Shown one piece after another: positions 10,050 through 21,092 of a stretch of 64,000 nucleotides of DNA. Within the stretch, counting starts at the first letter, position 1, and every line of letters begins with the position of its first letter. Location of the stretch: contig NC_070571.1 of assembly GCF_026914185.1 (NCBI RefSeq), positions 372,001-436,000 on the forward strand, read 5' to 3'. Source of the DNA: Puccinia triticina (lineage: Eukaryota > Basidiomycota > Pucciniomycetes > Pucciniales > Pucciniaceae). Under the pieces are notes generated by a model. That model was not told the origin of the DNA. It ran no database searches and saw only the letters and a list, made by a program, of their open reading frames with translations. A program made the translations under genes and the position numbers.

Positions 10050-12467
10050 ATGTCTGCCCAAGGATCTCCCAACACCAATGTTGCTCCCAGTCTTTACCCT
10101 CCAGTGGATCCATCCAGTAATGCTGCAGTTCAGGAATCCACCACTTCCAACACTGGTCAGACTCAGGTTCCTCCCAATGGTCCAGGTTATCAACCTTCTT
10201 CCAATGCTCCAGATCCCCAGGGTTCTTCTACTCCACAAGTCAACTCCAGTTCTTACAGACCTCCACCTGGACCTCAGACTTCCAGTATCCCTAGATACAC
10301 AGGATATAGAGATACCAATCAGCTTTCAGAAGATTCAGAAGATTTAAATGCACCACCACCCCGCTTTCCCAGGTTCCAGCGCCAAAGGGATGACTCAACA
10401 CACTCTACCAGGTCCAACACTCACTTTTTAAATAGGGAACCAGCTATGCCTAGGTATGAGGATCCTGTCAGCAGAGGAGTAAAGATCAAACCCATGGACA
10501 AAGAGCTCTTCTTTGATGGAACCAACATGCCTGTGGAGAAGTTCATTAGAAGGTATGAAAGTGCTGGAAGAGATGATGGTGCTAACTCTAAGGAACTGGC
10601 TGGACAAATCATTGCTTTTATCAAAGGGTTGGACCTTAAGGATGAAGTGGAAGACATGTCAGGCCATGAAAACTTGGATTGGGAAACCCTGAAGAAACAG
10701 CTACTCACCAGGTTTGGAACTTCTCAGCCATTGGTCAGATATACCAGGGAGGATCTCAGGAAACTAGTCTACAAATCTGCCCAGGATGGAGGAATCAGCA
10801 CCTTGGAAACCTTCAACACATTCAGAAACAAGTTTGAAACCATCACTCACTACTTGGTAAGAATGGGGTACAGTACCAGCCTGGAGGAATTCAGACACCT
10901 TCTTTTGGAAACTCTTCACAAGGATCTGGATCAAAGAGTTACTAGGAGCTTGATGAGGGACAATCAAATGCTAGCCTCAAAGGATGGAGGTGATATCTTG
11001 CCAGACACTGAAACTCTTCTTACCTACATTCACCAGGAAGTTTACTCAAGATCAGTGGTCAACAGAAGGACTGAATGGAGGGCAGAAGAGAAATTCACTT
11101 TGGACAACTCACCTAGGACCTTCAAACCCACACCTGCTACTCAGGGAACTGCTCCTACTGCTTCTATTTCTCTGGACAAACAAGTGGAACTCCTTACCAA
11201 ACAACTTGCATCCCTCACTGCTGGCAAAGGACTACCTCCCCACATGGACAAACCTGCTAGGACCTGGCCATTCAAATGCTATTATTGTCATCAGGAAACC
11301 CATGGAACCAACAGCTGCTCTCAACTTGCCCAGGACATGTCTAGTGGTGCTGTTATCAAGGATGGCAGAGATTACAGACTTCCAGACAAATCAGTTATTC
11401 CCTGGATTCCAAGCAGACCAATCAGAACCCCAGTGGAAGAGTACTCTAAAACTAAGCTCACATCTTCTTTTGGCCAACTAGAGGAGGACCCAGCCTATTA
11501 TCAAACCCACAGTTATGAAGCAGACCTTGGAAAGAGGACCAGAAACAACTCTAAGGATCAGGATGAGGAGGAACCAGCCAAGTCAGACAAAAGGATCAGG
11601 AAGGAGAAACAGGACCTAATGGACATGGATACAGAGGAATTACTTCACATGACACAGCCCCCTACTCCTAGTGCTTCCAAATCCCCTACTTCAAAAGGCT
11701 CCCCTCAAGTCAGATTCCAGGATAAGGACAAGGATTCAACCACTGCACCTAAGGACAAACCAGTTAAGAAGACCTATTTGGAAAAGACTTTGGCCAAGGA
11801 GTACCCAGGAATTGAGGAGGAAGTGGCTAGTAGGATGTTGACTGCAGGAAAGATGGAGTTGGCCTTTGGAGAAATCTTTGCTATATCACCAGGAGTTACT
11901 GACTGTATCAGGAAGAAGATAACCAACAGAAGGGTCCCATTGGATGGTGTCAAATCAGCAAACTTCACAGACATGGAGGATGGAGAAGAACCAGCACAGG
12001 AGCAACCCACTACTCACTACTCCTGCCCCCTTGGATACATCACCATCACTATTGGAGGAGAGAAACATCAAGCACTCTTGGATACTGGCTCTATGGTCAA
12101 CATTATTCCTGAAACTCTTGCACATAAACTTGGATTAGTACTCACTGCTAAATCTATGAAGCTCAAAGGAATTGGAGGTCACCTTACTGATATACCTGGA
12201 ATTGCTGAAGATGTGGAGGTAACCATTGGGAAAGTAATCAGGAAAGTTCATTTCTGGGTAGCCAAAGGACCAGTTCAGATGATTATTGGAAAGCCTTTCT
12301 TGATGGATGTCTCAGCTAACATCAACTACAATGGAGTCAGAGGAGAAGCACTTTCAATCATGGATTCAGCTGGTCAGACTTTTTTGGTTCCAATCATACT
12401 CCCCAGTAATCAGAAGTGGGAAACCAGCATACCTTCCAATTCTGGACTGGTAAATTTTTTAGATTGA
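10050..12467 (+). CDS. gag: gypsy B Gag with protease
   Basis: 805 residues, apparently intact. The N-terminus is proline/serine/glutamine-rich (1-130). A Gag domain follows (about 140-340), with FFDGTNMPVEKFIRRYE and a W-rich core as in the Gag of element E. CCHC knuckle CYYCHQETHGTNSC at about 410-423; a charged linker; then an aspartic protease with LLDTGSMVNIIP at about 675 and IIGKPFLMD near 745. The protein would package element RNA and, through the protease, mature Gag and Gag-Pol. It ends LVNFLD with TGA at 12465-12467, six bases after a TTTTTTA slippery heptamer that leads into pol. ATG at 10050 is the first in frame after the leader. Confidence 0.9.
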   Translation: MSAQGSPNTNVAPSLYPPVDPSSNAAVQESTTSNTGQTQVPPNGPGYQPSSNAPDPQGSSTPQVNSSSYRPPPGPQTSSIPRYTGYRDTNQLSEDSEDLNAPPPRFPRFQRQRDDSTHSTRSNTHFLNREPAMPRYEDPVSRGVKIKPMDKELFFDGTNMPVEKFIRRYESAGRDDGANSKELAGQIIAFIKGLDLKDEVEDMSGHENLDWETLKKQLLTRFGTSQPLVRYTREDLRKLVYKSAQDGGISTLETFNTFRNKFETITHYLVRMGYSTSLEEFRHLLLETLHKDLDQRVTRSLMRDNQMLASKDGGDILPDTETLLTYIHQEVYSRSVVNRRTEWRAEEKFTLDNSPRTFKPTPATQGTAPTASISLDKQVELLTKQLASLTAGKGLPPHMDKPARTWPFKCYYCHQETHGTNSCSQLAQDMSSGAVIKDGRDYRLPDKSVIPWIPSRPIRTPVEEYSKTKLTSSFGQLEEDPAYYQTHSYEADLGKRTRNNSKDQDEEEPAKSDKRIRKEKQDLMDMDTEELLHMTQPPTPSASKSPTSKGSPQVRFQDKDKDSTTAPKDKPVKKTYLEKTLAKEYPGIEEEVASRMLTAGKMELAFGEIFAISPGVTDCIRKKITNRRVPLDGVKSANFTDMEDGEEPAQEQPTTHYSCPLGYITITIGGEKHQALLDTGSMVNIIPETLAHKLGLVLTAKSMKLKGIGGHLTDIPGIAEDVEVTIGKVIRKVHFWVAKGPVQMIIGKPFLMDVSANINYNGVRGEALSIMDSAGQTFLVPIILPSNQKWETSIPSNSGLVNFLD
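12455..12461 (+). promoter_or_regulatory. -1 ribosomal frameshift heptamer TTTTTTA
   Basis: In the gag frame it reads T TTT TTA, the X XXY YYZ layout needed for tandem -1 slippage. The pol frame is -1 relative to gag and is open from here (RLRPGFQF follows). The gag stop is four nucleotides downstream. Confidence 0.8.
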
Positions 12468-15400
12468 GACCAGGTTTTCAGTTCCCTTCCCTTACAACTG
12501 CAACCCTGGAAAACAACCAAAAGCAACAAACTGTAGTCACTCATTCAGCAAAGTATAAATCAACTCTAAAAAAAATAAAACCAGTAAACCAACCAATGCC
12601 ATTATCTCTCAATCCCCCATTATCAAGGCCACCACTCTCAAGAGATCCTTACCTCACTCCTTTAAGCCCTTTTCCTCCACCATTCACTCCTACCTCCAAG
12701 ATTACTCAAGAAAGGCTGGACCTCATCAATTTTGGACCTCCTGGATGGCTTTCTCCTCAAGAATATCTCCTGCTGGTATGGGTAATTGTGATTAGACAAG
12801 GTGCTTTGGCTTTTGTAGAAACAGAAAGAGGCCTTCTTAAACACACCTATGGACAGCCCTATATCATTCCAGTCATTTCCCATGAACCTTGGCAACAGAA
12901 ACCAATTCCAATCCCTGCACCCATCAAAGACCAGGTTATAGAATTGGTAAGAGAAAGACTCAGCACTGGCCTCTATGAATAATCCTTTTCCAGTTATTCC
13001 AGCCCTATATTTTGTGTAAAGAAGCAGGATGGTAAGCTCAGAATTGTACATGACCTTCAGAAACTCAACAAAGTCACCATTAAGGACGCTGGACTACCAC
13101 CAAAGACAGAGGAACTCATTGAACCATTCACTGGAAGGGCTTGCTATGGACTAGGTGATATTATGGGAGGATATGATGAAAGAGAATTAGCTCCAGAATC
13201 CAGACCTTTGACCACCTTTGAAACACCCCTTGGAAGATTTCAACTTACCAGATTACCCCAAGGAGCCACCAATTCAGTTGCAGTTTACCAGGCCCAAATG
13301 ATGTGGATACTCCAGGATGAATTACCTCAACATATGGGAATCTTTGTGGATGATGGAGGTATAAAGGGACCAACCTCTGACTACAATGAAGAAACTCTAA
13401 AGGACAACCCCCAGATCAGAAGATTTATCTATGAATATGCCATTACTCTGGAAAGGATTCTTTTCAGGATTGAAGAAGCTGGACTCACCATCTCTGGGAA
13501 GAAATTTGCTTGCTGTGTACCTGCTCTGGATCTGGTTGGCCATGTGGTTTGTAAGGAAGGCAGAAGGATATCCATCAAGAAGCTCAACAAAATTGAAACC
13601 TGGCCAACTCCCACCACTCCTTCAGATGTCAGAGGATTCCTAGGTATCTGTGTATATGTTAGAATGTTCATTAAAAATTACTCAACCATTACTGCTCCAC
13701 TCAGAAGACTCACCAGGAAGGACTCCTCTTGGGATTGGACTGAAGATTGCCAGGATGCCTTTGAGGACCTTAAAAGGATTGTTGGAACTGATATCACCCT
13801 AAAGAAATTGGACTATGGACCTGATGCTGGCTTAATCAAACTCTCAGTGGACTCCAGTGTTATTGCTGCAGGTGCTGTTCTTACTCAACAGGATTCTGAT
13901 GGATTGGATAGGCCTGTGTTATATGAGTCAGTAGTCTTTTCACCCAGGGAATCAAAGTACTCACAATCCAAATTAGAACTCTGTGGTGTTGCCAAGATCC
14001 TCAAGAAACTTCAAACCAAACTGTGGGGTCAACATTTTCAACTCAGAGTGGATGCCCAGTGCCTTATTGGAATGATCAACAACCCTTCACTTCCCAATGC
14101 CCCTATGAACAGATGGATTGGATTTATTCAGTTATTCTCCTATGACCTTGTTCACACTCCTGGAAAAACTTTCACCTTACCTGATGGACTTTCAAGAAGA
14201 CCCCCTGATTCTGATGAAGATGATTGTCCTAGCTTTGATGAAGATGAAACCTGGATCAAACCTCACCCTGGATTTGGAACTAAACATTATTCTTTTGGCC
14301 TGCTTCTGGGGACATCAGCTCAGTTGGGGGAGGGGGTAAGTAACTTGCAGCAAGGAATTTGGAAGCATCTCCAGGAATACCTTTCAACCATGAACAAACC
14401 TCCAGGATGCAGCAGCCTGGAATTCAAGCAAATTTTGCACAAATCAGCCAACTTTTTCCTTTCCAATGGAGTCTTGCACAGGATCAACAAATCATTCTCC
14501 CAGATAGTAGTCACCTCTCCTTCAGCTCAGAAATCCATCCTCAATTCCCTTCATGAATCCTTAGGCCACAGAGGTATTGCTGAAACCTACAGAAGAATTA
14601 AACTCAGATTTTGGTGGCCAGGTCTCAAGAGGGGTGTTACCAAGTGGGTCCAGTCTTGTGAAGCTTGCCAGAAGAGGAGTTCAAAATTGCCAATGGAACC
14701 CAAGAAACCTACAGGAGCAGCAACCATCTTTGGAAGAGTCAGTTTGGATACAGTTCACATCAAAGCTGGCAAATGGAAGTACCTGGTAATTGCAAGAGAT
14801 GACCTTTCTGGATGGGTAGAGGCAGTTGGACTAGAAAAGATTCAGGCAAAGAAAATCTCTCAGTGGTTCTTGGACAACTGGATCTACAGATATGGAGCCC
14901 CTTGGTCAGTCACAGTGGATGGAGGCTCTGAATTTGGACAACAATTTCAAAAATCCCTTCTGGAATCTGGAATCAAAATCAAAGTCACCACCCCTTATTA
15001 TCCTGAAGCAAATGGTATGGTAGAAAGAGGACATCAGGCAATTAAGGATACCTTGGTCAAGCTCTGTGGAAAAGAAGGCAAGAAGTGGAGGAATTATTTA
15101 CCTTTAGTTTTATTTGCAGACAGAATTTCCACCAAGAGATCAACTGGTTACTCACCTTATGAGCTATTTCTTGGACAGCCCCCCATCTTACCCATTGATT
15201 TAGAATTGGAAACCTTCTTTGGAGTGGATTGGTCAAAGGTAGAATCAACTCAGGATCTTTTATTGGCTAGGACTCAGCAGCTTGAAAACAGGGATACCAT
15301 CTTGCAGCAAGCACACCAGCAGCTCATGGATTCCAGGAAAAACTCTGTGGATTATTGAAACAAAAAGAAAACATCAAGGCAGCCACTAAAGAAAGGTCAA

Positions 15401-15586
15401 TTAGTAGTAGTGTATAACAAATCTCTGGACTCTCAATTTGGCAAGCTCTTTGAAAATAAATGGAATGGTCCTTACAGAATCAAAGCTCAAAACCCAGGAG
15501 GATCTTACATCTTGGAAGAATTGGATGGCACAGAATTGGCCAGAAGGTTTGCTGCAACTCATGTCAAGGAATACCACTCCAGGTGA
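12462..15586 (+). pseudogene. pol: gypsy B Pol (RT, RNase H, integrase), two stops
   Basis: Frame -1 to gag. RT: HDLQKLNKVTIKDAGLP, CYGLGDIMGGYDE, active site FVDDGG at about 13347. RNase H: KLSVDSSVIAAGAVL near 13840. Integrase: zinc finger HESLGHRGIAE...CEACQK (about 14552-14675), then D in SLDTVH (about 14745), D in TVDGGSEF (about 14917), E in MVERGH (about 15020). C-terminal domain ends at TGA 15584-15586. Two single-base stops break it: TAA at 12980-12982 where E has Gln, and TGA at 15356-15358 where E has Trp. Otherwise collinear with the Pol of element E. Confidence 0.9.
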
Positions 15587-15753
15587 AAACAATAAATAAA
15601 GGATAATCAATTCATTTCTCTTCTCTTTTCTCTTTCTCATCTTCTTACACAATAACATAAAAACAAAATAAAATCAAATCTATAAACAAATCAGAAATAA
15701 AATCAATAAAAATCATTTTCAAACACTCTCAAATAAAATAACTAATTATAAAA
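15587..15753. other. gap after gypsy B pol
   Basis: AT-rich, with AATAAATAAA just after the pol stop, a possible polyadenylation-like signal. It is also the 3' flank of the convergent minus-strand gene. Nothing else seen. Confidence 0.4.
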
Positions 15754-16563
15754 TCAAAAGCTCACCTCTTCTTCTTTTATCACTACATCACCCTCTTCCA
15801 TTTCACTTTCCTCCTTCTCCTTCTCCTTCTCTTTTCCCTTCTCCTTATCTAAAAAAAAATAATAAAAATCAAAAGACATAAAAAGAAAATTAAAGCATAA
15901 CATTAGTAAAAGTCTTCAATAAAGAATAAAAAAATAAAATAAATAGAATATATTAGAACTTACCCTCAGCTCTTATCCTCTCCATTTCTGCTTCTACTCT
16001 CCAACCATCTTCCTCCTCTTCCACTTGGTCCCTCATCCTTAATAATTCCAGGGCATTCCTCTCCTCAGTTTCCTCTATCATGGCATCTATTATGGAATGA
16101 GTATCCATCTAAAAATCAAAATAGAAACAGGGAAAAATATCAGTATTATAATCAATCTTCTTTCTTTTCAAATTCTTATTCATATACATACGGAATCCAT
16201 TCGACATACATGTGTAAAAGCGTCGTGGAACCGGCTATACAATTTAAGGCGTGCGTTTCGTGCAGCAACCGGGTCGTCGAGGTCCTCACGAGCGAAGGCG
16301 AGGAGTCCTTGTTGGATATAGTGGCGCAAGGCATCGACTTCTTCAGGTTTAAAAGAATCTCTCATACCGGCGTTGTACGCGTGAATGTTGTCGACGAACG
16401 AGTGCGCTCTGCGAATAGAAAAGGGTATTTCGTAGGAAGGTCTAATGACGGCCTCTTCGTCAAGCTGCGAAGATGATATGGACGTATTGGACGAAGAATC
16501 TATTGAGTTTTCAATGATACCTTTCGGCGATGAGGGTGTGGAAGTGGCGCTGGAGGCAAACAT
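15754..16563 (-). CDS. spliced minus-strand gene inside gypsy B, unknown function
   Basis: Three exons on the minus strand: 16563-16192, 16108-15964 and 15848-15754. Intron 1 (16191-16109, 83 bp) begins GTATGT and ends TTTTTAG. Intron 2 (15963-15849, 115 bp) begins GTAAGT and ends TTTTTTAG. Exons total 612 bp, giving 203 residues in one frame. Exon 1 is CpG-rich and encodes a Ser/Thr-rich start and a likely helical segment (PEEVDALRHYIQQGLLAFAR). Exons 2 and 3 are acidic and lysine-rich (EKEKEK...EEGDVV), a probable coiled or disordered tail. I recognise no family. It lies between pol and the 3' LTR, convergent with pol. It could be a captured host gene or an accessory protein gene; start ATG at 16563 is the first in the frame. 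Confidence 0.6.
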
Positions 16564-17073
16564 TACGGATATCGAATGCGATAACGGAACTTTTCCGTTG
16601 GCCGACGACCTGGGGCCTTATAGATACTCATTCTTCTTCATTTTATGACGTCATGGACGCCTTCACCTTTCGAAGACGTTTGGCGCGGATTCTCTTTCAT
16701 TCTTTTAATTTTTGACTCTGGTGTTCGACCCAGTTTAATCTACCCTTTTCCGATATCTCCTGGCGCGTAAATACCGCGATCATTTCATCTAAACACCCTT
16801 TTTAGACGCAGGAGTTCGTTTGGGCAGTCCCTCGGCGGTACCTTCGGTTTATTTCATTATGTAGCCCTTGGATCTCAACTTCTTTGCGGTGGAAACCGCG
16901 GAAATTGTAATGAAACTTTGGAGTGTTTCAATAACGATTCGGCCGACCTCAAAATACATATTACACCTTTCCAGTTTCACCTTTCCGATCCTGGCTTTCG
17001 TCTGAATTTGGTTTTAGCCGATTCTATCGAGCGGTTTTGGAATTATAAGTGCTCAAAGTTTTTTAGGATTTAC
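16564..17073. other. CpG-rich segment upstream of the minus-strand gene
   Basis: Base composition differs sharply from the CpG-poor gypsy B body. It resumes at 17946-18345 after the CACTG element. It may hold the promoter or an upstream exon of the minus-strand gene; no open frame of note. Confidence 0.35.
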
Positions 17074-17945
17074 CACTGCAAGAAAAACTCTAGAAACTGC
17101 TTGCAGTTGAGATGCAAGAGCTCAAGGCAAGCTGTGACTCACGCAATAATCAAGCATTGGTTGATTCCATGCACATTGCCTAATTCATGCAAGAGTGAGT
17201 GTAAGGTACAAAAAACTGATTACAGGAGTTGATACCTGTGCAAATACCCCTTTTATGCGAAAATTCCCCTTTCATGTGCACATACCCCTTTCATGTGCAC
17301 ATATTCCTTTTGTATGCATTCACCCCTTTCACAATGTGTACATACCCCTTTCATCATGTGTACATGACCCTTTCATGTTTAAATGTCCCCTTTGAGTGTT
17401 TACATCCCTTTCAATACCCCTTTCATCATTCAGGTTTACATACCCCTTTGATGTTTACATATCCCTTTCATGTGCAAATACCCCTTAATTCACATACCCC
17501 TTTCATGCATACATACCCCTTTCATGCATACATACCCCTTTCATGCATACATACCCCTTTCATGCATACATACCCCTTTCATCATGTGTACATATCCCCT
17601 TGATGTGGTAATACACATTCTCACATTTGCCTTTCATGCATACATATTCTTTTCATCTATACATATTTGTTTCATGTGTACATACCCTTTTTATGTTATT
17701 CTGGCTGGATTCAATGGTGCATGGAGTGTTTAAGAAAAGAAAATAAAAGGGTGCTCAGGGGGATGCTCATTTGCCTCAGCCTACTGCATGAGAACTACAG
17801 CATTTTCAACATTGAGATGCTGAACAAGGTACACACTCAAGTGCACCAGCACGGAATTTGGTGCTTGACTCCAGCTTGAGCTGCGGCTTGATTGTAGCTT
17901 GCTTGATCTCAACTGCAAGCAGTTTCCAAAGTTTTTCTTGCAGTG
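17074..17945. mobile_element. CACTGCA-ended element carrying a minisatellite
   Basis: Ends CACTGCAAGAAAAACT and its mirror, extending about 40 bp through GAAACTGCTTGCAGTTGAGAT. Target duplication TAC (17071-17073, 17946-17948). Same family style as 2995-3242. The interior is mostly a minisatellite; no transposase. Confidence 0.85.
17235..17695. repeat. minisatellite of CATACCCCTTTCATG units
   Basis: About 20 degenerate units; five near-identical 18-bp units (ACCCCTTTCATGCATACAT) at about 17500-17582. It gives PFHVHIPLSC-like open frames by chance. Confidence 0.9.
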
Positions 17946-19420
17946 TACGCGGCCTCATTTACGGCTTTCATTTAGCGTCCACGGCGGCCCATCGGCCGAA
18001 TTAATCTTTAATATTGCTCGATTGTCCATTCATCTTCTCCTTCTTGCCTTTCGAATGAGCCCGGAATCAGAACTTTTCATCGACGGAAATCCAAGTTATA
18101 CCGAAAACATATTACCTTATATTTACGCGGTGTTACTACTATGCGCGCCCGCGGATTTCGCTTGGATCTTTAATCGGCCCTACACAACCGAAATTCAACC
18201 CTTAAAAATTATCAGCATATACCATTTTAATCTGAAGAATCGGCTCTTTCGAATGAGCTTGGTTTCAAGAAAATTCATCGAGCCGTTCCGAAGATACGGG
18301 TCGACCATTTCCTTTTCTTTTTGTTGACGTTCCGCACGCGCGTTTCCCGCTTGGAGCCCCCGCTCAGACAACAGGACCCCTCTTTCGACATTACACACAA
18401 TGAAAACATGTTCCATTCCCCGTCTGGACAAAATGAAGAAATCCAATCATCCAGGCAATTCATGGAATTCCTCCATCATCATCATCATCCAAAATCATTC
18501 TTTCTGAAAAATAATCATTCATTCATCCATCAATAATTCACTCCTCCATGAAAGGAATCTAAGCACCCATCATTATTCCCGGCCATCAATCATTCATTTT
18601 GAACCCCAACTCAATTGACTCCTCCATGAAGAAATCCAATAATCCAGTCATTCATTCAATTCCTCCATCATCATCATCATCCTAAATCATTCTTTCTGGA
18701 AAATCATCATTCATTAATTCCTGAACATCAATCATTCCTCCATCATCATCTTCACCCTGTATTCTAGGTATTCTTCAGCCAACAAACCAACCTTTCATTC
18801 ATTCACCATTATAATCAATTTCTTCCAACACATTGCAGCTCAGAAGCCACCCAACTTGAGCAAGAATATTCTTTGGACAGCTTATCAGCCTCCCTGGACT
18901 TCAAATTCTCTTCACAGAACTCTACATTATATACTCAGATACTCAGAAATTCAGCCATTCAACCCCAAATCATTCACAACCTTCAGAAACTACAATTATC
19001 AACCCCATCATTCATCATCAATCATTGCATTCTTCCATTGGCCTCAGTTAGGCAGGAAAATTATTGTATTCTTCAGAGTGGAAATTAGTCTAATATGTGT
19101 CTGTCTCAAGGATATTGCCTTCAGCAGAGTTAGATCTTCTTAAACATTCACCCCTCATTGATAATTGGACCTTCTTTTGGATACTGGACTCTTTGGATTG
19201 GATACTGGACTATGGATACTCTGGATACATAGGACTATTGGACTTTGGATTGGACTTGGATACCTTGGACTCAGATATACTGGACTTGGATTATACTTGG
19301 ATTCTATTGGCTTTGGACACTGGACTTTGGAACTTTGGACTCTTGGACTCAACATTCTTCAACTCTTTCTGGATCACTCTTCTCTTTGGTGCATTGCCTG
19401 GGGACAGACAATAAGTTGGG
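17946..19420 (+). other. gypsy B 3' region
   Basis: 17946-18345 is CpG-rich with no supported frame. 18400-18800 is rich in CATCATCAT and TTCATTCA repeats. 19165-19355 is a degenerate TTGGACTTGGATA repeat. It ends in CTGGGGACAGAC and the purine tract GTTGGGGGAGGAT at about 19414-19427, the polypurine tract for plus-strand priming. Confidence 0.5.
19165..19355. repeat. TTGGACTTGGATA-type degenerate tandem repeat
   Basis: About 15 imperfect 12-mers of TTGGACT(T/A)TGGAT in the 3' region of gypsy B. Confidence 0.75.
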
Positions 19421-19619
19421 GGAGGATTTGGTGCTCCATTCCAAACCATAAGTAGTATTTTATTGCTTTTCTTTACATACATTCATCATTACATTTCCCA
19501 TTTCCCCCATAACCCTTCACAAATACTTCATTATTATTGCATATTCAGATTCTACGCCAAATTTCACCTATAGTCACTCATACATAGTACCCCCTTATCT
19601 TCAATGGTTCAGTAGTTAT

Positions 19620-21092
19620 CACCAGGGATGCTTGGGGGGCACTCCCCAGGGAGTGCCTTACCTTGAATTTTTTTCATAACTCAGTGCAATTTCTACTACA
19701 TCATATGTGTAATCAAACATGAAATGATATACAAATATATATGAAGTATCTATAACTCAGCTGGAACTCTTCTGTAGCGCAGGAGTAACTAAACTTGACC
19801 ACAGAACACAAATTGTCTGTAACCAAAGTTTAACTAAAGTGCAAAGCACCACTCACACATTGTTTGTACCCAAGGGTGAAGTCAAGCTGAATAGTGTTGG
19901 AACCATTTCATCATCCTGTACCCATTGCTGTGGCCTCAACAGAATGTGATTGGTTTGTGATTTGTCACCCTATTGTACGCTTGGACGATAGGGTGACAAA
20001 TCATAGTCCATCAGGGCAGTTACAGCCAAATATTTTTTAAATTTTACCCTCATTTACTCGGCAGAAATCCCCCTCTGGTATGGAACCCTCATTTACTCGG
20101 CAGAAATCCCCCTCTGGTATGGAAAGTGTCTGATTTGTCACCCTATTGTACGCGCGTATAATAGGGTGACAAATCACACACTTTTCAGACCAAAGGTTAA
20201 TTTTTGCCAATGAAATGAGGGTGGCACAGTTTGGAAAAAAATCAGCTGGAAATGTCCCTCTGGTCTGGAAAGTATGTGACTTGTGTGTGATTTGTCAATC
20301 TATTGTACTAGGGTGACAAATCACACACTTTTCAGACCAGAGGGACATGTCCAGCTGAATTGTTTCCAAACCATGTCACCCTGATTTACTGGGAAAAAAT
20401 TCACCTCTGGTCTGAAAAGTTTGTGATTTGTCACCCTATTGTACGCGGGTATAATAGGGTGACAAATCACAAAATTTCCAGACCAGAGGGGGACTTCTGC
20501 CGAGTAAATGAGGGTAAAATTTAAGAAAAAAATAGTGTAACTGCCCTGATGGAATATGATTTGTCACCCTATTGTACGCGCGTACAATAGGGTGACAAAT
20601 CATACACCAATCACACATTTTTTAGAACAGAGGGGCATTTGTAGCCAATTGATTTATGAACTGTCTCACCCTTGTGTAACCAGCCAAAATACAGTTCTGC
20701 TGCTCTTGTGCAAATATTGAAACGTTTTGCACTTCTGATATTCTCTTTATCCAAATCTAGGCAGTTGCGTTTCAGGTGTGATATATATTTGATGGAGGCA
20801 GTTCACCCCAATGTAAGAAAAATTGTATAAGCAAGAGTTACCTGATTTTGAAATGTAGAACTTAAGTTAGGATTGACATGAACTTGACTTCAAGACAAAT
20901 TCAACAGAGTTGAATGATAGTTCACGTCTAACGGTTACATATCACTCCAAATTAGATTGGTCTATAGTTCTTGCCCAGTAATTGAAAAATTAACCATCAC
21001 ATTGTAAGGACTTCTGCCCCAGTTCAGACAAAAACTAACCCCAAATTCAGCTGTGGCACTCCCTGGGGAGTGCCCCCAAAGCTTCCCTGGTG
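19620..21092. mobile_element. CACCAGGG-ended element with hairpin array
   Basis: 1473 bp. Ends CACCAGGGATGCTTGGGG and mirror, continuing into GGCACTCCCC(A)GGGAGTGCC, nearly perfect inverted repeats of about 38 bp. Duplication TAT (19617-19619, 21093-21095). The gypsy B 5' LTR gives the empty site. The core holds five hairpins built on TGATTTGTCACCCTATTGTA. No coding capacity. Termini and 3-bp duplication match the CACCAGG element at 3254. Confidence 0.9.
19958..20603. repeat. five long hairpins of one family
   Basis: Hairpins at about 19958-20003, 20131-20175, 20284-20326, 20421-20473 and 20556-20603. The last is a perfect 48-bp palindrome. The set is enclosed by a larger inverted repeat of about 75 bp (CCATCAGGGCAGTTACA... 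near 20010 and its mirror near 20480-20555). CCTCATTTACTCGGCAGAAA also repeats in tandem at about 20048 and 20087. Confidence 0.9.

Noticed and set aside
17229..17603. His/Pro-rich frames around 17.2-17.7 kb
   Set aside because: Translation of the CATACCCCTTTCATG minisatellite.
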